Below, one piece after another: positions 53,958 through 63,144 of a DNA stretch of 64,000 nucleotides (position 1 is its first letter; each line of letters opens with the position of its first letter). Made by a program: the position numbers and the translations under genes. The stretch comes from Rhodanobacter sp. C03 (GTDB lineage Bacteria; Pseudomonadota; Gammaproteobacteria; Xanthomonadales; Rhodanobacteraceae), in NCBI RefSeq assembly GCF_002001175.1, contig NZ_MUNT01000001.1:558001-622000 (forward strand), written 5' to 3'. Below the pieces are notes generated by a model. It saw nothing but the letters and a program-made list of their open reading frames with translations. It searched no databases and was not told the DNA's origin.

Positions 53958-54895
53958 GAAGAAGTTTCCTTGGGCGCCGTGGGCGAACCGGTGCTGACCA
54001 GACCGATATCGCAGGCAATCTGCCACAGCCCGTGCGCGGCGGCGTCCACGATGGGTTCGGCGAGATCGAGGTGGAATTGGGATGCGGCCAGCCGATAACG
54101 CGCGCACAGCGCGGCATCGCCAATCAGCTGGAGCGGTGCGTCGTGGGGGAAACGATTCGAGGCAAGGCTGGAACGCAGCTCCTCACCGATCAGCAGGCCG
54201 GAGAGATACTCGGGCACGGCGTCCGGCGCCAGCGCACCGTCGAGCATCAAGGCGCGGGCCGAGAACAGCCGGCTGAATGCTCCGGCGCTGCCGCTGTCGC
54301 GCGCCGCGATGACGCCACGCGCAAACGCGGCAGGATTCACCGCAGCATCGCCCGAGCCGGCACAAAGGATCGAATGCTGCCGCAGCAGCGCAAACAGTTC
54401 GCCCGTCATCAGGGTACAAAAATCGACCACGGTGCCATCGCGCACACGAGCCCACTTGCTGTGCGTGCCCGGCAGGATCCAGGTGGAATCGGGGATCAGT
54501 GCCGGGCGCAAGGCAAGCGCGCCCAACAGCTGGGTTTCCTCGCCGCGCATCACGTCGGGGCCTTGTGGATTGCGCAGGCCGGGAACGATATGGACGTCCG
54601 AACCATCGTTGGCGCGAAGACTGCGGACGGCGCTGCCGAGCTGCGCCGTGTCGGCGGGAAGGTCCAAGTACGGCACCTCAAGCCAGCCCTGGCGGCTGCC
54701 GATCATGCCGCAGGCCAGTCGCGGTAGTTGGGGCCAGCCCGCGGTGATATCGGTCAACGCGGCATCGAAGCCACCATCCGGCAGATGACGAATGCCCCAA
54801 GCGCGCGCTCGCGTCTCGCGAATTTCGCCAACCTCATCGAGCCAGTAGGCACGCAGGCCGGAGGTGCCCCAGTCGAGTCCGATCAAACCGCTCAT
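53951..54895 (-). CDS. dgoK: 2-dehydro-3-deoxygalactonokinase
   Basis: A 314-residue sugar-acid kinase that phosphorylates KDGal. The N-terminal phosphate motif LIGLDWGTSGLRAYWLD, the GTHSKWARVRDG loop and the C-terminal QLIGDAALCARYRLA are typical of DgoK. The ATG at 54895 begins the motif; the frame is open to 54919. It is the second gene after GH42, 47 bases downstream of its stop. Confidence 0.93.
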   Translation of the reverse strand: MSGLIGLDWGTSGLRAYWLDEVGEIRETRARAWGIRHLPDGGFDAALTDITAGWPQLPRLACGMIGSRQGWLEVPYLDLPADTAQLGSAVRSLRANDGSDVHIVPGLRNPQGPDVMRGEETQLLGALALRPALIPDSTWILPGTHSKWARVRDGTVVDFCTLMTGELFALLRQHSILCAGSGDAAVNPAAFARGVIAARDSGSAGAFSRLFSARALMLDGALAPDAVPEYLSGLLIGEELRSSLASNRFPHDAPLQLIGDAALCARYRLAASQFHLDLAEPIVDAAAHGLWQIACDIGLVSTGSPTAPKETSSC

Positions 54896-54941
54896 GGATT
54901 CAAGTTTCCCCCATGGCACAGCAATACGGATGTTAGGTGCA

Positions 54942-57074
54942 TCACGGCGTGGTGTCCTTCCAGATCAGCGTCTGCGCCGGGGCCAGCGGCACCTGGCCGT
55001 GTACGATCTTCGCGCTTGCCGGCAGCACAGGGGCAAACGGCTGCGGGTTGTAGTTCACCATGAAATCAAAGCCGCCGCGCCAGTCGAGGAACACGCCCTT
55101 CGGCAGATCCTCGATCGCCACGCCCGCACGTTGATAGACGCTGCGCACGATTTCACGCTCCAGCTCGCCGTCATCGGTCGACACGCCGATCATGGTGACG
55201 CTGCCCTTGCCCAGCTTGCGGGTGGTTGCCGCGGCCTTGCCGGCATAGTAATGATCGGCATAGGTGGCGAGCACCTGGGTGCCTGGGCGCGGCGTGAGAA
55301 TGTCAGCCCAGCGGTGCCAGTCATGCGTCTTGCCGTCCGCGGTGACGTGTCCGCTGGCGCTCGGCGGCAGCATGTCGAAGCCATCGACATCGTCGCCGAT
55401 CAGATCGAGGATTGGTGCATACCACGGTCCTTCATGGAACTGGCCGAGCTCGTTTTTCTGCCCGGTGCGGCTGGTCAGGATCAGATGGCCACCTTGTTCC
55501 ACATAGCGCCGCCATTTGTCCGCCAGCTGCTTGCTGACCATCTGGTAAGCCGGCGCGATCAGGAACGGATAGCGGCTGAAATCATCGTCTTCCGCAATGA
55601 AATCCATCGGCGCGCCGGTGCTTTTTACGGCCAGCGTGTAGCCGTTGCGGTAGGCCCAGCTGTTCCACAACGTGGTTTGCGGCTGGATCTCCAGGTCCCA
55701 GAAAACATCCTGACTCCACAGATAGGCGGTGTAGCGCGCCGCCAGTTTTTGCGGCAGCGGTGCCTTGCTGTCGAGCTGCGATTCGAGCGCCTTGATCTGA
55801 TGCAGGGTGTCGACGAATTCACGCCCGGTGCGCGAGAGCGTCACGCCGTCGGTGCCGACGATGCCCTCGTGATACATCTCGCTGCCGCGCAGCGGGTGAC
55901 GATAACGGTAGGTGCTCAGCAAGGACGCGCCGGAAGCAAAGGCATGCCATATCCACATGCTGACCGCGCCGGGCATCGGCTGCGGATTGATCTCGCCCCA
56001 GTTCACCTGACCCGGCTGCAATTCCATCACGCCAAAGGTGCCGTTGATGGAGCGGAAATATGCCGCGGCTTCCATCAGGTTGGCGGGCTTGCCGATTTCG
56101 AAACTATCGCCGCCCAGCACGTTGGCGCCGGCGACCGGATAGAGCGTGAAGGTCGGGAAATCCAGGTCATGTGTCCGCCGCGGATCGGTGCCGGTGGAGA
56201 CGTTGGTGTAGTTGGTCGTCACCCACTGCCCGGGGCGGGCGTACTTCTTGATGATCAGCGCCTGGACATCGAGAAAGTGCGCGGTGGTGTCGGCCTGGAA
56301 GCGGGCGAAGTCGAGCTGCGCATGCGGGCTCAGCTTGTCTTCGGCCGCGAGCGTGGCATTCGGGAGGTGCACCTGCTTGAAGCTGCCGTAGCGAGTGCTC
56401 CAGAACGAACCGGCCCATGCGGTATTCATCGCCTCGATGCTGCCGTACTTCTTCTGCAGCCAAGCCTGGAACGCCGCCCGCGCGCTGTCGCTGTAGTCGA
56501 GGAAGCTGCCGGGCTCGTTGTCGACCTGCCAACCCCAGACGCGCGGATCGTGGCCGTAATGCTCGGCCATGGCGGTGACCAGGCGTGCCACGAAGGCTTC
56601 GTACTTCGGATTGGCCAGGGATACTTCCGCGCGGATGCCGTGTTCATGGCGCTGGCCGTGTTCGTCCACCCGGTAGACCTCCGGGTAGCGCTCGTCCATC
56701 CAGCTCGGCGGCGCCGCCGACGGCGTGCCGAGGACGACGCGCAATCCAGCCTTGCTGGCCAGGTCGATGGCGTGATCGAGCCATGTGAAATCGAACTGGC
56801 CTTCTTCGGGCTCCAGGTAGGTCCAGTCGAATTCGGCCATGTGCGTGAAGTCGAAGCCGAGCTTGGCCATGCCGTCGAAGTCACGCTGCCACTGGTTCCG
56901 CGGCCATTGCGTCGGGTAATAGAACACGCCAAAGCTCATCGGCTCGCGCTGGTGCAGCAACGCCGCGCCTTGCAGCGGCGCCGGATGCGGGCCGCCGGCA
57001 TCGACCGGGTTCGCGTTGGCAGCGGTGATCATCATGGCAGTGGCCAATACCGCCGCCAGCAAGGGCCGAAACAT
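54942..57074 (-). CDS. GH42 beta-galactosidase (exported)
   Basis: A 710-residue beta-galactosidase. A signal peptide (MFRPLLAAVLATAMMITAAN) is followed by the GH42 barrel starting FGVFYYPTQWP near residue 48. The acid/base is Glu187 in WQVDNEPG and the nucleophile is Glu351 in GVMELQPGQVNWG. A trimerisation-like domain (about 430-620) and a small C-terminal beta domain follow. The signal peptide means that beta-galactosides are cut outside the cytoplasm. It is the first gene of the galactose operon; a candidate operator lies just upstream (57108). Confidence 0.93.
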   Translation of the reverse strand: MFRPLLAAVLATAMMITAANANPVDAGGPHPAPLQGAALLHQREPMSFGVFYYPTQWPRNQWQRDFDGMAKLGFDFTHMAEFDWTYLEPEEGQFDFTWLDHAIDLASKAGLRVVLGTPSAAPPSWMDERYPEVYRVDEHGQRHEHGIRAEVSLANPKYEAFVARLVTAMAEHYGHDPRVWGWQVDNEPGSFLDYSDSARAAFQAWLQKKYGSIEAMNTAWAGSFWSTRYGSFKQVHLPNATLAAEDKLSPHAQLDFARFQADTTAHFLDVQALIIKKYARPGQWVTTNYTNVSTGTDPRRTHDLDFPTFTLYPVAGANVLGGDSFEIGKPANLMEAAAYFRSINGTFGVMELQPGQVNWGEINPQPMPGAVSMWIWHAFASGASLLSTYRYRHPLRGSEMYHEGIVGTDGVTLSRTGREFVDTLHQIKALESQLDSKAPLPQKLAARYTAYLWSQDVFWDLEIQPQTTLWNSWAYRNGYTLAVKSTGAPMDFIAEDDDFSRYPFLIAPAYQMVSKQLADKWRRYVEQGGHLILTSRTGQKNELGQFHEGPWYAPILDLIGDDVDGFDMLPPSASGHVTADGKTHDWHRWADILTPRPGTQVLATYADHYYAGKAAATTRKLGKGSVTMIGVSTDDGELEREIVRSVYQRAGVAIEDLPKGVFLDWRGGFDFMVNYNPQPFAPVLPASAKIVHGQVPLAPAQTLIWKDTTP

Positions 57075-57107
57075 GGGATGCGCCTGTGGTGAGTTTAAAA
57101 TGTCAAC

Positions 57108-57122
57108 TTATACTACAATTAA
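57108..57122. promoter_or_regulatory. Candidate GntR operator between GH42 and kinase genes
   Basis: The AT-rich core TTATACTACAATTAA sits in the 76-base gap between divergent genes. It shares the octamer TTATACTA with the receptor-promoter site at 62952 and the reverse-strand TTGTA element with the 39927 and 62671 sites. Confidence 0.4.
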
Positions 57123-57150
57123 GACTCCCGCAATATTCGTGCGCGATCCT

Positions 57151-58170
57151 ATGGACATCCTGACTCCTGACGCGGCACTGGCGCTGGCTGGCCGGCACTG
57201 GCGCATCCATGGCGATATTTGCGCCCTGCCATCGTATGCCGATCAGAACTTCCGCATCCGCACCGGCCATGGCGAGTATGTGCTGAAGGTGGCGCACCCG
57301 TCATGGTCGCGGCTGGATCTGGACCTCGAGAATCAGGCCATGATGACGCTGGCTGAGTGCGAGCCCACGTTGCAGTGGCCGCGGGTGCAGCTCGCCGTGG
57401 ACGGCGAGCACCTGTTGACCTTGCCGATCGCGGGGCAGCCGTGCCAGGTGCGTGTGTTAAGCTTCGTGCCCGGCACGACGTATGCGGATGCCATCGGAGC
57501 AGTCCCGCAGACGCAGCGCGCGGCGTTGCATGAGAGCCTCGGCGGCGCGGTCGGCCGGCTGACGCGCGGGTTGCAGGACTTTCATCATCCGGCGGCCGAC
57601 CGCCAGCACGACTGGAATCTGCTGCGCTTGCCAACACTGCGCGGCGAAATCGCGCATATCGAAGATGCCGGGCTGCGCGCCATCGTGCAAACGCACGCCG
57701 AGGCGTTCTGTGCCCGCCTGCCGTCATGGCGAACGCAGCTGCCGATCACGGTGCTGCACAACGATGCCAACGACCTGAATGTGATCGTGGCGAATGACGG
57801 CGATGGACTGCGCGTTCGCGCGGTGATTGATTTTGGCGATATGTGCACCAGTTTCCGGCTGGCCGATCTGGCGATCGCCTGTACCTATGCGATGCAGCAT
57901 GAGGCCGATCCGGTGGCGTGTGCGCGCACGATCGTTCGCGGCTATCAGGCGCAGTGTCCGTTGCAGCGCGTCGAGCTCGAACAACTGCATGCCTTCATCC
58001 TCGCGCGCCTTTGCCACAGCGTGCTTATGGCGACGCGCGCGCATCGGGAAGAGCCTGACAACCCATTCATCCTCGTGTCGCAGCAAGGCGTGCGCGCGTT
58101 GTTGCGCGAACTCGCTGAAGTCGACCACGATGCCATCGTCGGCCCCTTTCTGGAACCAAGCCATGACTGA
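57151..58170 (+). CDS. APH-family small-molecule kinase (hydroxylysine/homoserine-kinase-like)
   Basis: A 339-residue phosphotransferase. Motifs: ATP-binding YVLKVAHP, catalytic [13 protein letters not shown] (HxD...N) and the metal-binding Asp in AVIDFGDM. Closest in pattern to hydroxylysine kinase and similar amine kinases. It overlaps the aminotransferase by 8 bases and the two are thus one unit; its partner resembles phospho-lyases that act on phosphorylated amino alcohols. The ATG at 57151 is the chosen start. Divergent from GH42. Confidence 0.8.
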   Translation: MDILTPDAALALAGRHWRIHGDICALPSYADQNFRIRTGHGEYVLKVAHPSWSRLDLDLENQAMMTLAECEPTLQWPRVQLAVDGEHLLTLPIAGQPCQVRVLSFVPGTTYADAIGAVPQTQRAALHESLGGAVGRLTRGLQDFHHPAADRQHDWNLLRLPTLRGEIAHIEDAGLRAIVQTHAEAFCARLPSWRTQLPITVLHNDANDLNVIVANDGDGLRVRAVIDFGDMCTSFRLADLAIACTYAMQHEADPVACARTIVRGYQAQCPLQRVELEQLHAFILARLCHSVLMATRAHREEPDNPFILVSQQGVRALLRELAEVDHDAIVGPFLEPSHD

Positions 58171-59509
58171 TCCCACCGCCTCCGGCCCGACCGTCGGCGC
58201 CACCGCCAGCAACGTGCCGCAGCGTAGCAATGCCGACATCCTGCGCTTGCGCAAACGGCTGCTGAATCCGACCCTCAGCGTGTCGTACAACGAGCCGCTC
58301 AAGATCGTTCGTGGTGAGGGTATCTGGTTGTATGACCAGCACGGTCAGTCCTATCTGGACATGGTCAACAACGTCTGCCATGTCGGGCATTGCCATCCGC
58401 GCGTGGTCGCGGCAGGGCAGGCGCAAATGGCGCAGCTCAACACCAATACCCGTTATCTGCATGACAATATCGTCGAATATGCGCTGCGCCTGACCGCCAC
58501 CTTGCCCGAACCGTTGTCGGTCGTGTTCCTGACCAACTCGGGCACCGAAGCGAACGACCTGGCGCTGCGCCTGGCGCGGGCACACACCAAGGCACAGGGT
58601 GTGGTGGTGGTGGATCACGCCTACCACGGCCATTCACCGTCGATGGTCGAGTTGAGCCCGTACAAGTTCAACGGCAAGGGTGGGGCAGGGCAGAGTTCGC
58701 ATGTGGGTGTGGTGGCGATGCCCGACACTTATCGTGGGCCTTTCCGCGAAACGGCCGCGGCGGGTCGGCAGTATGGCCAACTGCTGCCAGCAGCCATCAA
58801 CGGTCTGCGTCAGCGTGATATCGCGCCGGCGGCGTTCTATTGCGAATCGCTGCTGGGCTGCGGCGGCCAGATCGTGCTGCCGGAAGGTTACTTGCCTGAA
58901 GCCTACGCGGCCGTGCGCGCGGCCGGCGGCGTCTGCGTGGCCGATGAAGTGCAGGTCGGCTTTGGCCGGGTCGGCGAACATTTCTGGGCGTTTGAATCCC
59001 AAGGCGTCGTGCCGGATATCGTCACCATCGGCAAGCCGATCGGCAACGGCCATCCGATGGGCGCGGTGGTGACCACGCCGGAGATCGCCGCCAGCTTTGT
59101 CAGTGGCATGGAGTACTTCAATACCTTTGGCGGCAATCCGGTGTCATGCGCGATCGCGCTGGCCGTGCTGGATGTGATTGCCGACGAACAGCTGCAGGAG
59201 AACGCACGTCGCGTCGGTCAGTTCCTGATGGACGGACTGCGCGAATTGCAGCAACGGCACGATTGCATCGGCGACGTACGCGGTCGCGGCCTGTTTGTCG
59301 GTGCCGAGCTGGTGCGTGATCGCGCCGCGAGAACGCCCGACCAGCCGAAGGCCAAGGCCGTGGTGGAAGCGATGAAGGCACGTCACGTGCTGCTTTCCAC
59401 CGAAGGCCCCGACGACAACGTGCTGAAGATCAAGCCGCCGATCGTGTTCAGCCAGGCCAACGCCGAAGAATTTCTGGACAAGCTCGATCAGGTATTGCGC
59501 GGGTTGTAG
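58163..59509 (+). CDS. Class-III PLP aminotransferase / phospho-lyase-like enzyme
   Basis: A 448-residue PLP enzyme. The PLP Lys is in [11 protein letters not shown] and the PLP-binding Asp in [28 protein letters not shown] binds the cofactor phosphate. The pattern [20 protein letters not shown], with GKP instead of the GK(S/A)xxGGG of standard transaminases, matches the ethanolamine-phosphate / phosphohydroxylysine phospho-lyase branch. Together with the kinase upstream, it would phosphorylate a small amino alcohol and then eliminate ammonia and phosphate. The substrate is not known. Confidence 0.83.
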   Translation: MTDPTASGPTVGATASNVPQRSNADILRLRKRLLNPTLSVSYNEPLKIVRGEGIWLYDQHGQSYLDMVNNVCHVGHCHPRVVAAGQAQMAQLNTNTRYLHDNIVEYALRLTATLPEPLSVVFLTNSGTEANDLALRLARAHTKAQGVVVVDHAYHGHSPSMVELSPYKFNGKGGAGQSSHVGVVAMPDTYRGPFRETAAAGRQYGQLLPAAINGLRQRDIAPAAFYCESLLGCGGQIVLPEGYLPEAYAAVRAAGGVCVADEVQVGFGRVGEHFWAFESQGVVPDIVTIGKPIGNGHPMGAVVTTPEIAASFVSGMEYFNTFGGNPVSCAIALAVLDVIADEQLQENARRVGQFLMDGLRELQQRHDCIGDVRGRGLFVGAELVRDRAARTPDQPKAKAVVEAMKARHVLLSTEGPDDNVLKIKPPIVFSQANAEEFLDKLDQVLRGL

Positions 59510-59540
59510 TCCGGCATGACGAGCGGAAGCCCGAGCGCGA

Positions 59541-60092
59541 TCACTTCAGCCGCGTCAAGTAAGCCTTGAACGCGGTTGCCCATGTTCGGCCGCCGTCCCG
59601 GGAGTAGGAAATCTCAAAGCGATGAGAGTTGGTCGTGATGTCAGACCAGACCCCGCGTACCAGAACCGTACGGCCCTTATAGACGCTCGTACCGAAAAAT
59701 TCGCCCCGACCGTCCTTGAAGCTTCCGATGGTCGGGGCCTCGATCTCTCCCGAGTCGCTGTCGATGTAAGTCTGGCTCCATTGCCCGGCCTTGGCGTTAT
59801 AGACGAAGAGCGTCGCGCCTTCCCAATGTCCGTTGGGGCCGTCGGCCTCGATTTCCTCAAGCCACGCGCGACCATTCCAAACCGGCCGCGCGGTCTTTGT
59901 ACCGTCCATGGTCACCGTGTGGGTCCCGCCATCGAACGGGTCGAGCACTTGCGTGGCATGGGTATGCCAAACCCCGCGAGCGAAGTCGAAATCATGAGCG
60001 CCGTCCCGAGGCGACGCGGCTCTTGCATTCAAGGACGCGCATGCAAGAACACCGGCAATCATGACTCCACGTAACAGTAGTCGCCACATCAT
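59541..60092 (-). CDS. Exported hypothetical protein, DUF1579-like
   Basis: A 183-residue secreted protein with a signal peptide (MMWRLLLRGVMIAGVLACAS). The mature domain has HDFDFARGVWHTHATQVLDP, WNGRAWLEEIEADGPNGHWE, then SFKDGRGEFFGTSV and RFEISYSRDGGRTW, the arrangement of DUF1579-type lipocalin-like proteins. No enzyme residues are visible. It is convergent with the aminotransferase. Confidence 0.75.
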   Translation of the reverse strand: MMWRLLLRGVMIAGVLACASLNARAASPRDGAHDFDFARGVWHTHATQVLDPFDGGTHTVTMDGTKTARPVWNGRAWLEEIEADGPNGHWEGATLFVYNAKAGQWSQTYIDSDSGEIEAPTIGSFKDGRGEFFGTSVYKGRTVLVRGVWSDITTNSHRFEISYSRDGGRTWATAFKAYLTRLK

Positions 60093-60221
60093 TGCGCTCT
60101 CCGCGTAACCAATCCCAAGATGAAACTTTAGGGAAAACCCGCAGCGTCAGAAGGGCCAGTCGGAGAAATTTGGGGTGGTCCACTTTGCTGACGCGGCGTC
60201 GGGAGGTTTCTCAACCGCCGG

Positions 60222-61703
60222 CTAGAGCACGCGCCGCAATGTCTGCATACCCTGCTCGATAGCCTTGAGATCGACGGCTCCGTAACCGAAAACCAGGCCT
60301 TCCGATGTGGGTGCGCCGAAAAAATAGCGTTCAAACGAATGCAGATGCACGTTTGACTCCAGCAATCGTGCGGTGACGCGTTCGAGGCGCTTGGACGGGG
60401 TCGAGAACGCCGCCACATGCATGCCGTAGTGCGACTGCATCGGTGACAGTTCTCCCGAGAAGTCCGATCGGAGTATTTCTTCTATGAGATCCCGTCGCTT
60501 CTTGTATACGTCACGAAGCTTTCGCACGTGCTGCGCCAGATGCCCATCCGCGATGAAACGGGCAACCGCCATTTGCGTCAACGTCGGACAATGCCAATCG
60601 AGACAGTTCTTCGCGGTAATCAGCGCCGGCATGGCCCACTGCGGTGCCACGGTGAATCCCAGTCGCAGTGCAGGGAGCATGCACTTCGAGAAGGTGCCGA
60701 CGTGGAACACATCAGCCGCGGTCGCCGTGGATCGCAGCACCTGCAGTGGCGTGCCGTCGTAGCGGAATTCTCCGTCGTAATCGTCCTCGACGATGACGGC
60801 CCCATGCCTGCGTGCAAATTCGAGCAGTGCCACCCGCCGCGGCGCTGACATGGATACGCCGGACGGAAATTGGTGTGAAGGGCATACGCAGACAATCTGT
60901 ACCGGGATCGGCAGGGCGTCGACCACCAGCCCTTCCGCGTCGACCGGTACGGGTACAAGCTTGGCGCCGGCAGCGAGAAATGCAGCGCGCATCGGCGGGT
61001 AACCTGGATCTTCAATGGCGACCGTCGTAACCCCAGGGGTTACCAGTACACGGGCAAGAATATCGAAAGCCTGCTGCGCGCCGGCGGTAACCAGCACATC
61101 GTCGGGCTCGCACACGAGCGCGCGCGAGATGCCAATGTGCGTCGCGATGGCTGCCCTCAGCGGGTAGTGACCCTGGTTGCCTTGCGGACTCTTGAAGGCA
61201 GGCGGCTTCAATTCCATTCGTCGGAGCTGCTTGGCACTCACCCGACGAAATGCTTCGAAGGGGAATAATCGCGGATCGACCAGCGCGGGCCGGAAATCCA
61301 GGAATGCGGCCGCGCTCGGCGCCCTTGTACGCTGATTGTCTTGCCAGAAGTTGAGTGTCCGGGCCAGCTCGGGCTGCGACCACAGCGAATTCAGACGTGG
61401 ATCGGGCGTTTGTTGTGCCAGGAAGGGTTCGCGCGGCGGGCGACTTTGCTTCGCCGCCACATACGTTCCCGAGCCTTGCCGGGGCTGTACCAGGCCCTCG
61501 ATCGCCAGCCTCGCATAAACCCGAGCAACCGTGTTTCTCGATACACCGAAAAAGACAGCCGACTGACGCTCCCCCGGGAGTTTGGACCCGGGAACCAACC
61601 GACCATCAAGAACTGCGGCGCGCAACTGCGCGTAGACGGATTCCGCAGATCGGCGGCTTCCTCTGGGCGGCGGGTCAAAAGCAATTTCGAACAGACTACG
61701 CAT
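60222..61703 (-). CDS. MocR-type regulator (GntR helix-turn-helix fused to an aminotransferase domain)
   Basis: A 493-residue PLP-binding regulator. The GntR wHTH (about 15-85) has LDGRLVPGSKLPGERQSA and GVSRNTVARVYARL; the aminotransferase-I domain (about 120-480) has the PLP Lys in FHVGTFSKCMLPALRLGF and the Asp-containing VIVEDDYDGEFRYDG. Such MocR proteins regulate amino-compound genes, sometimes pyridoxal synthesis. Neither target is adjacent. The start at 61703 (MRSLFEIAF) is preceded by GGAGGGT but with short spacing; TTG 61748 is also possible. Confidence 0.9.
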   Translation of the reverse strand: MRSLFEIAFDPPPRGSRRSAESVYAQLRAAVLDGRLVPGSKLPGERQSAVFFGVSRNTVARVYARLAIEGLVQPRQGSGTYVAAKQSRPPREPFLAQQTPDPRLNSLWSQPELARTLNFWQDNQRTRAPSAAAFLDFRPALVDPRLFPFEAFRRVSAKQLRRMELKPPAFKSPQGNQGHYPLRAAIATHIGISRALVCEPDDVLVTAGAQQAFDILARVLVTPGVTTVAIEDPGYPPMRAAFLAAGAKLVPVPVDAEGLVVDALPIPVQIVCVCPSHQFPSGVSMSAPRRVALLEFARRHGAVIVEDDYDGEFRYDGTPLQVLRSTATAADVFHVGTFSKCMLPALRLGFTVAPQWAMPALITAKNCLDWHCPTLTQMAVARFIADGHLAQHVRKLRDVYKKRRDLIEEILRSDFSGELSPMQSHYGMHVAAFSTPSKRLERVTARLLESNVHLHSFERYFFGAPTSEGLVFGYGAVDLKAIEQGMQTLRRVL

Positions 61704-61866
61704 ACCCTCCACATCACTCGCCACGGTTTTTCTTCCGAAGTGGCTCAATAGCGCGAGACGGTGAAGAAGTTACTGCAGCTTCAAGCAATGATGGCGGAGC
61801 GAACGACAGCATGGGTGTCGACGGATTTGCAAACGCAACTGGTGGCGGGTTTCAGCAGGATAAGCA

Positions 61867-62586
61867 TCAGGAAGCTTTCCTGGAGCTACCCTTGCGCTTC
61901 TTGTGCAGGTTGGCCAGCGAATCCTCAATCATGCTTTGCATCGCCTTGCGTGCGACCTCCGGCTGTTTGCGGCGGATCGCTTCAAGCACTTTCAGATGGT
62001 GTGGCAGGGAATAGCTGAAGTTGCCGGCCGTTTTCGCCGACAACACGAAGAACATCCCGAGCGCGCTTTCGACCACCGAGAACAGCGAGATCATCAATTC
62101 GTTGCCGGTCGCCTGAAGCACGGCATCGTGAAAGCTGAGATCTGCCACGGCCCACTCTTCAGGGTCACGGGCCGCCTCCATTTTTCGGTAGGCAAGCTCC
62201 ACGTTGGACAGTTGAGTCGCGGTACGGCGGCGTGCTGCCGCGGCCGCTGCCGCCGGCTCGATGATTTCGCGCATCTCCACCAGTTTTTCGATGAAGTCGT
62301 CGGTCGGCATCGAGGCGCAACGCCAGGAAAGGACGTCCGCATCCAGCTGATTCCAGAAGTGCGTCGCACGTACGCGGGTACCCACGCGCGGGCGCGACTC
62401 GATCAAGCCCTTGGCAGACAGGACTTTCAAGGCTTCGCGCAGGGCCGTGCGGCTGACATCCATGCTTTCGGCCAGAGCCTCCTCGCGCGGCAAGATATCG
62501 CCCGGACGCAAGTCACCGATAACAATCCGCTTGCCCAACTCACGGATCACATGGCCGTGCAGATTGCGTGCATCCGTCGCTTTCAT
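61867..62586 (-). CDS. FadR-subfamily GntR regulator of the galactose/galactonate genes
   Basis: A 239-residue repressor-type regulator. The N-terminal wHTH (residues 1-75) has RPGDILPREEALAESMDVSR and TALREALKVLSAKGLI. The C-terminal FCD domain (about 85-225) has the metal/ligand-binding His in SFHDAVLQATGN and further His residues in SLPHHLKVLEAI. It resembles DgoR, the galactonate-responsive repressor of the dgo genes. It lies between MocR and the TonB receptor and is separated from the receptor by a 558-base gap with two candidate operators. Confidence 0.88.
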   Translation of the reverse strand: MKATDARNLHGHVIRELGKRIVIGDLRPGDILPREEALAESMDVSRTALREALKVLSAKGLIESRPRVGTRVRATHFWNQLDADVLSWRCASMPTDDFIEKLVEMREIIEPAAAAAAARRRTATQLSNVELAYRKMEAARDPEEWAVADLSFHDAVLQATGNELMISLFSVVESALGMFFVLSAKTAGNFSYSLPHHLKVLEAIRRKQPEVARKAMQSMIEDSLANLHKKRKGSSRKAS

Positions 62587-62670
62587 TTTTCAGCTTCTCT
62601 CCGCGGTAAGGGCGCTTTCAGCGTTGTCAGGCAAGCACGGCATGTTGCAGTGCGGTAGCGCCTGGAACTG

Positions 62671-62681
62671 ATCATACAAAT
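62671..62681. promoter_or_regulatory. Candidate GntR operator upstream of gntR
   Basis: ATCATACAAAT, identical to 39927-39937, lies 85 bases before the gntR start, with the adjacent TGATCA palindrome. Position fits autoregulation. Confidence 0.45.
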
Positions 62682-62952
62682 ATACCGTGGGAAGTCTGCG
62701 CGGCACGCATATATATCCGGCGGCCTCGGGTTGAAATTCAACCGCAGCAGCGCGCTTCTCTAACCGCCGGCACCTTGTTGCTGGCCACGTCCGCGCCTTG
62801 CTTTGAGCCAGCCATCGACCATGCCCGGCGCTTGCCGGCCGGTGGTGACATCGCTGCTGCGCCCGTCCCTGCCTACCTGTCGAATCGCCATCCGGCGGGC
62901 CGCGTCCCATGGCGTGCGGTTAGGCGCGTCTTCGTCACGTCTATCCGTCTTT

Positions 62953-62973
62953 TATACTATGGTAGTACAAATT
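62953..62973. promoter_or_regulatory. Candidate GntR operator upstream of the TonB receptor
   Basis: The palindrome TACTA-TGG-TAGTA (62955-62967), inside TTATACTATGGTAGTACAAATT-like sequence, lies 178 bases before the receptor ATG. It shares TTATACTA with the GH42 promoter and TACAAAT with the galM/GH27 and gntR sites. Confidence 0.5.
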
Positions 62974-63144
62974 GAGTTTTCTGGGCTAGGATGCGTTCTC
63001 GACGCTGCCCGGCTTGTGGCAGGGACCGCGGCGAAGGAACGAAACAGCTTCAAACACCGAATGGACCTGGCCACGCGCAGGCGCAACGGCATCGAGTCCA
63101 GCCAAATAACTATTGATCCATATGTTTCGGGGAGGAGATTCATC

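Larger units (their letters stand above)
62587..63144. other. Divergent promoter gap between gntR and the TonB receptor
   Basis: This 558-base gap holds two candidate operators (62671 and 62953) and the GGAGGAG ribosome-binding site of the receptor. I see no other gene. The middle part (about 62700-62940) is GC-rich and holds GCCGG-rich stretches without a clear structure. Confidence 0.6.
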
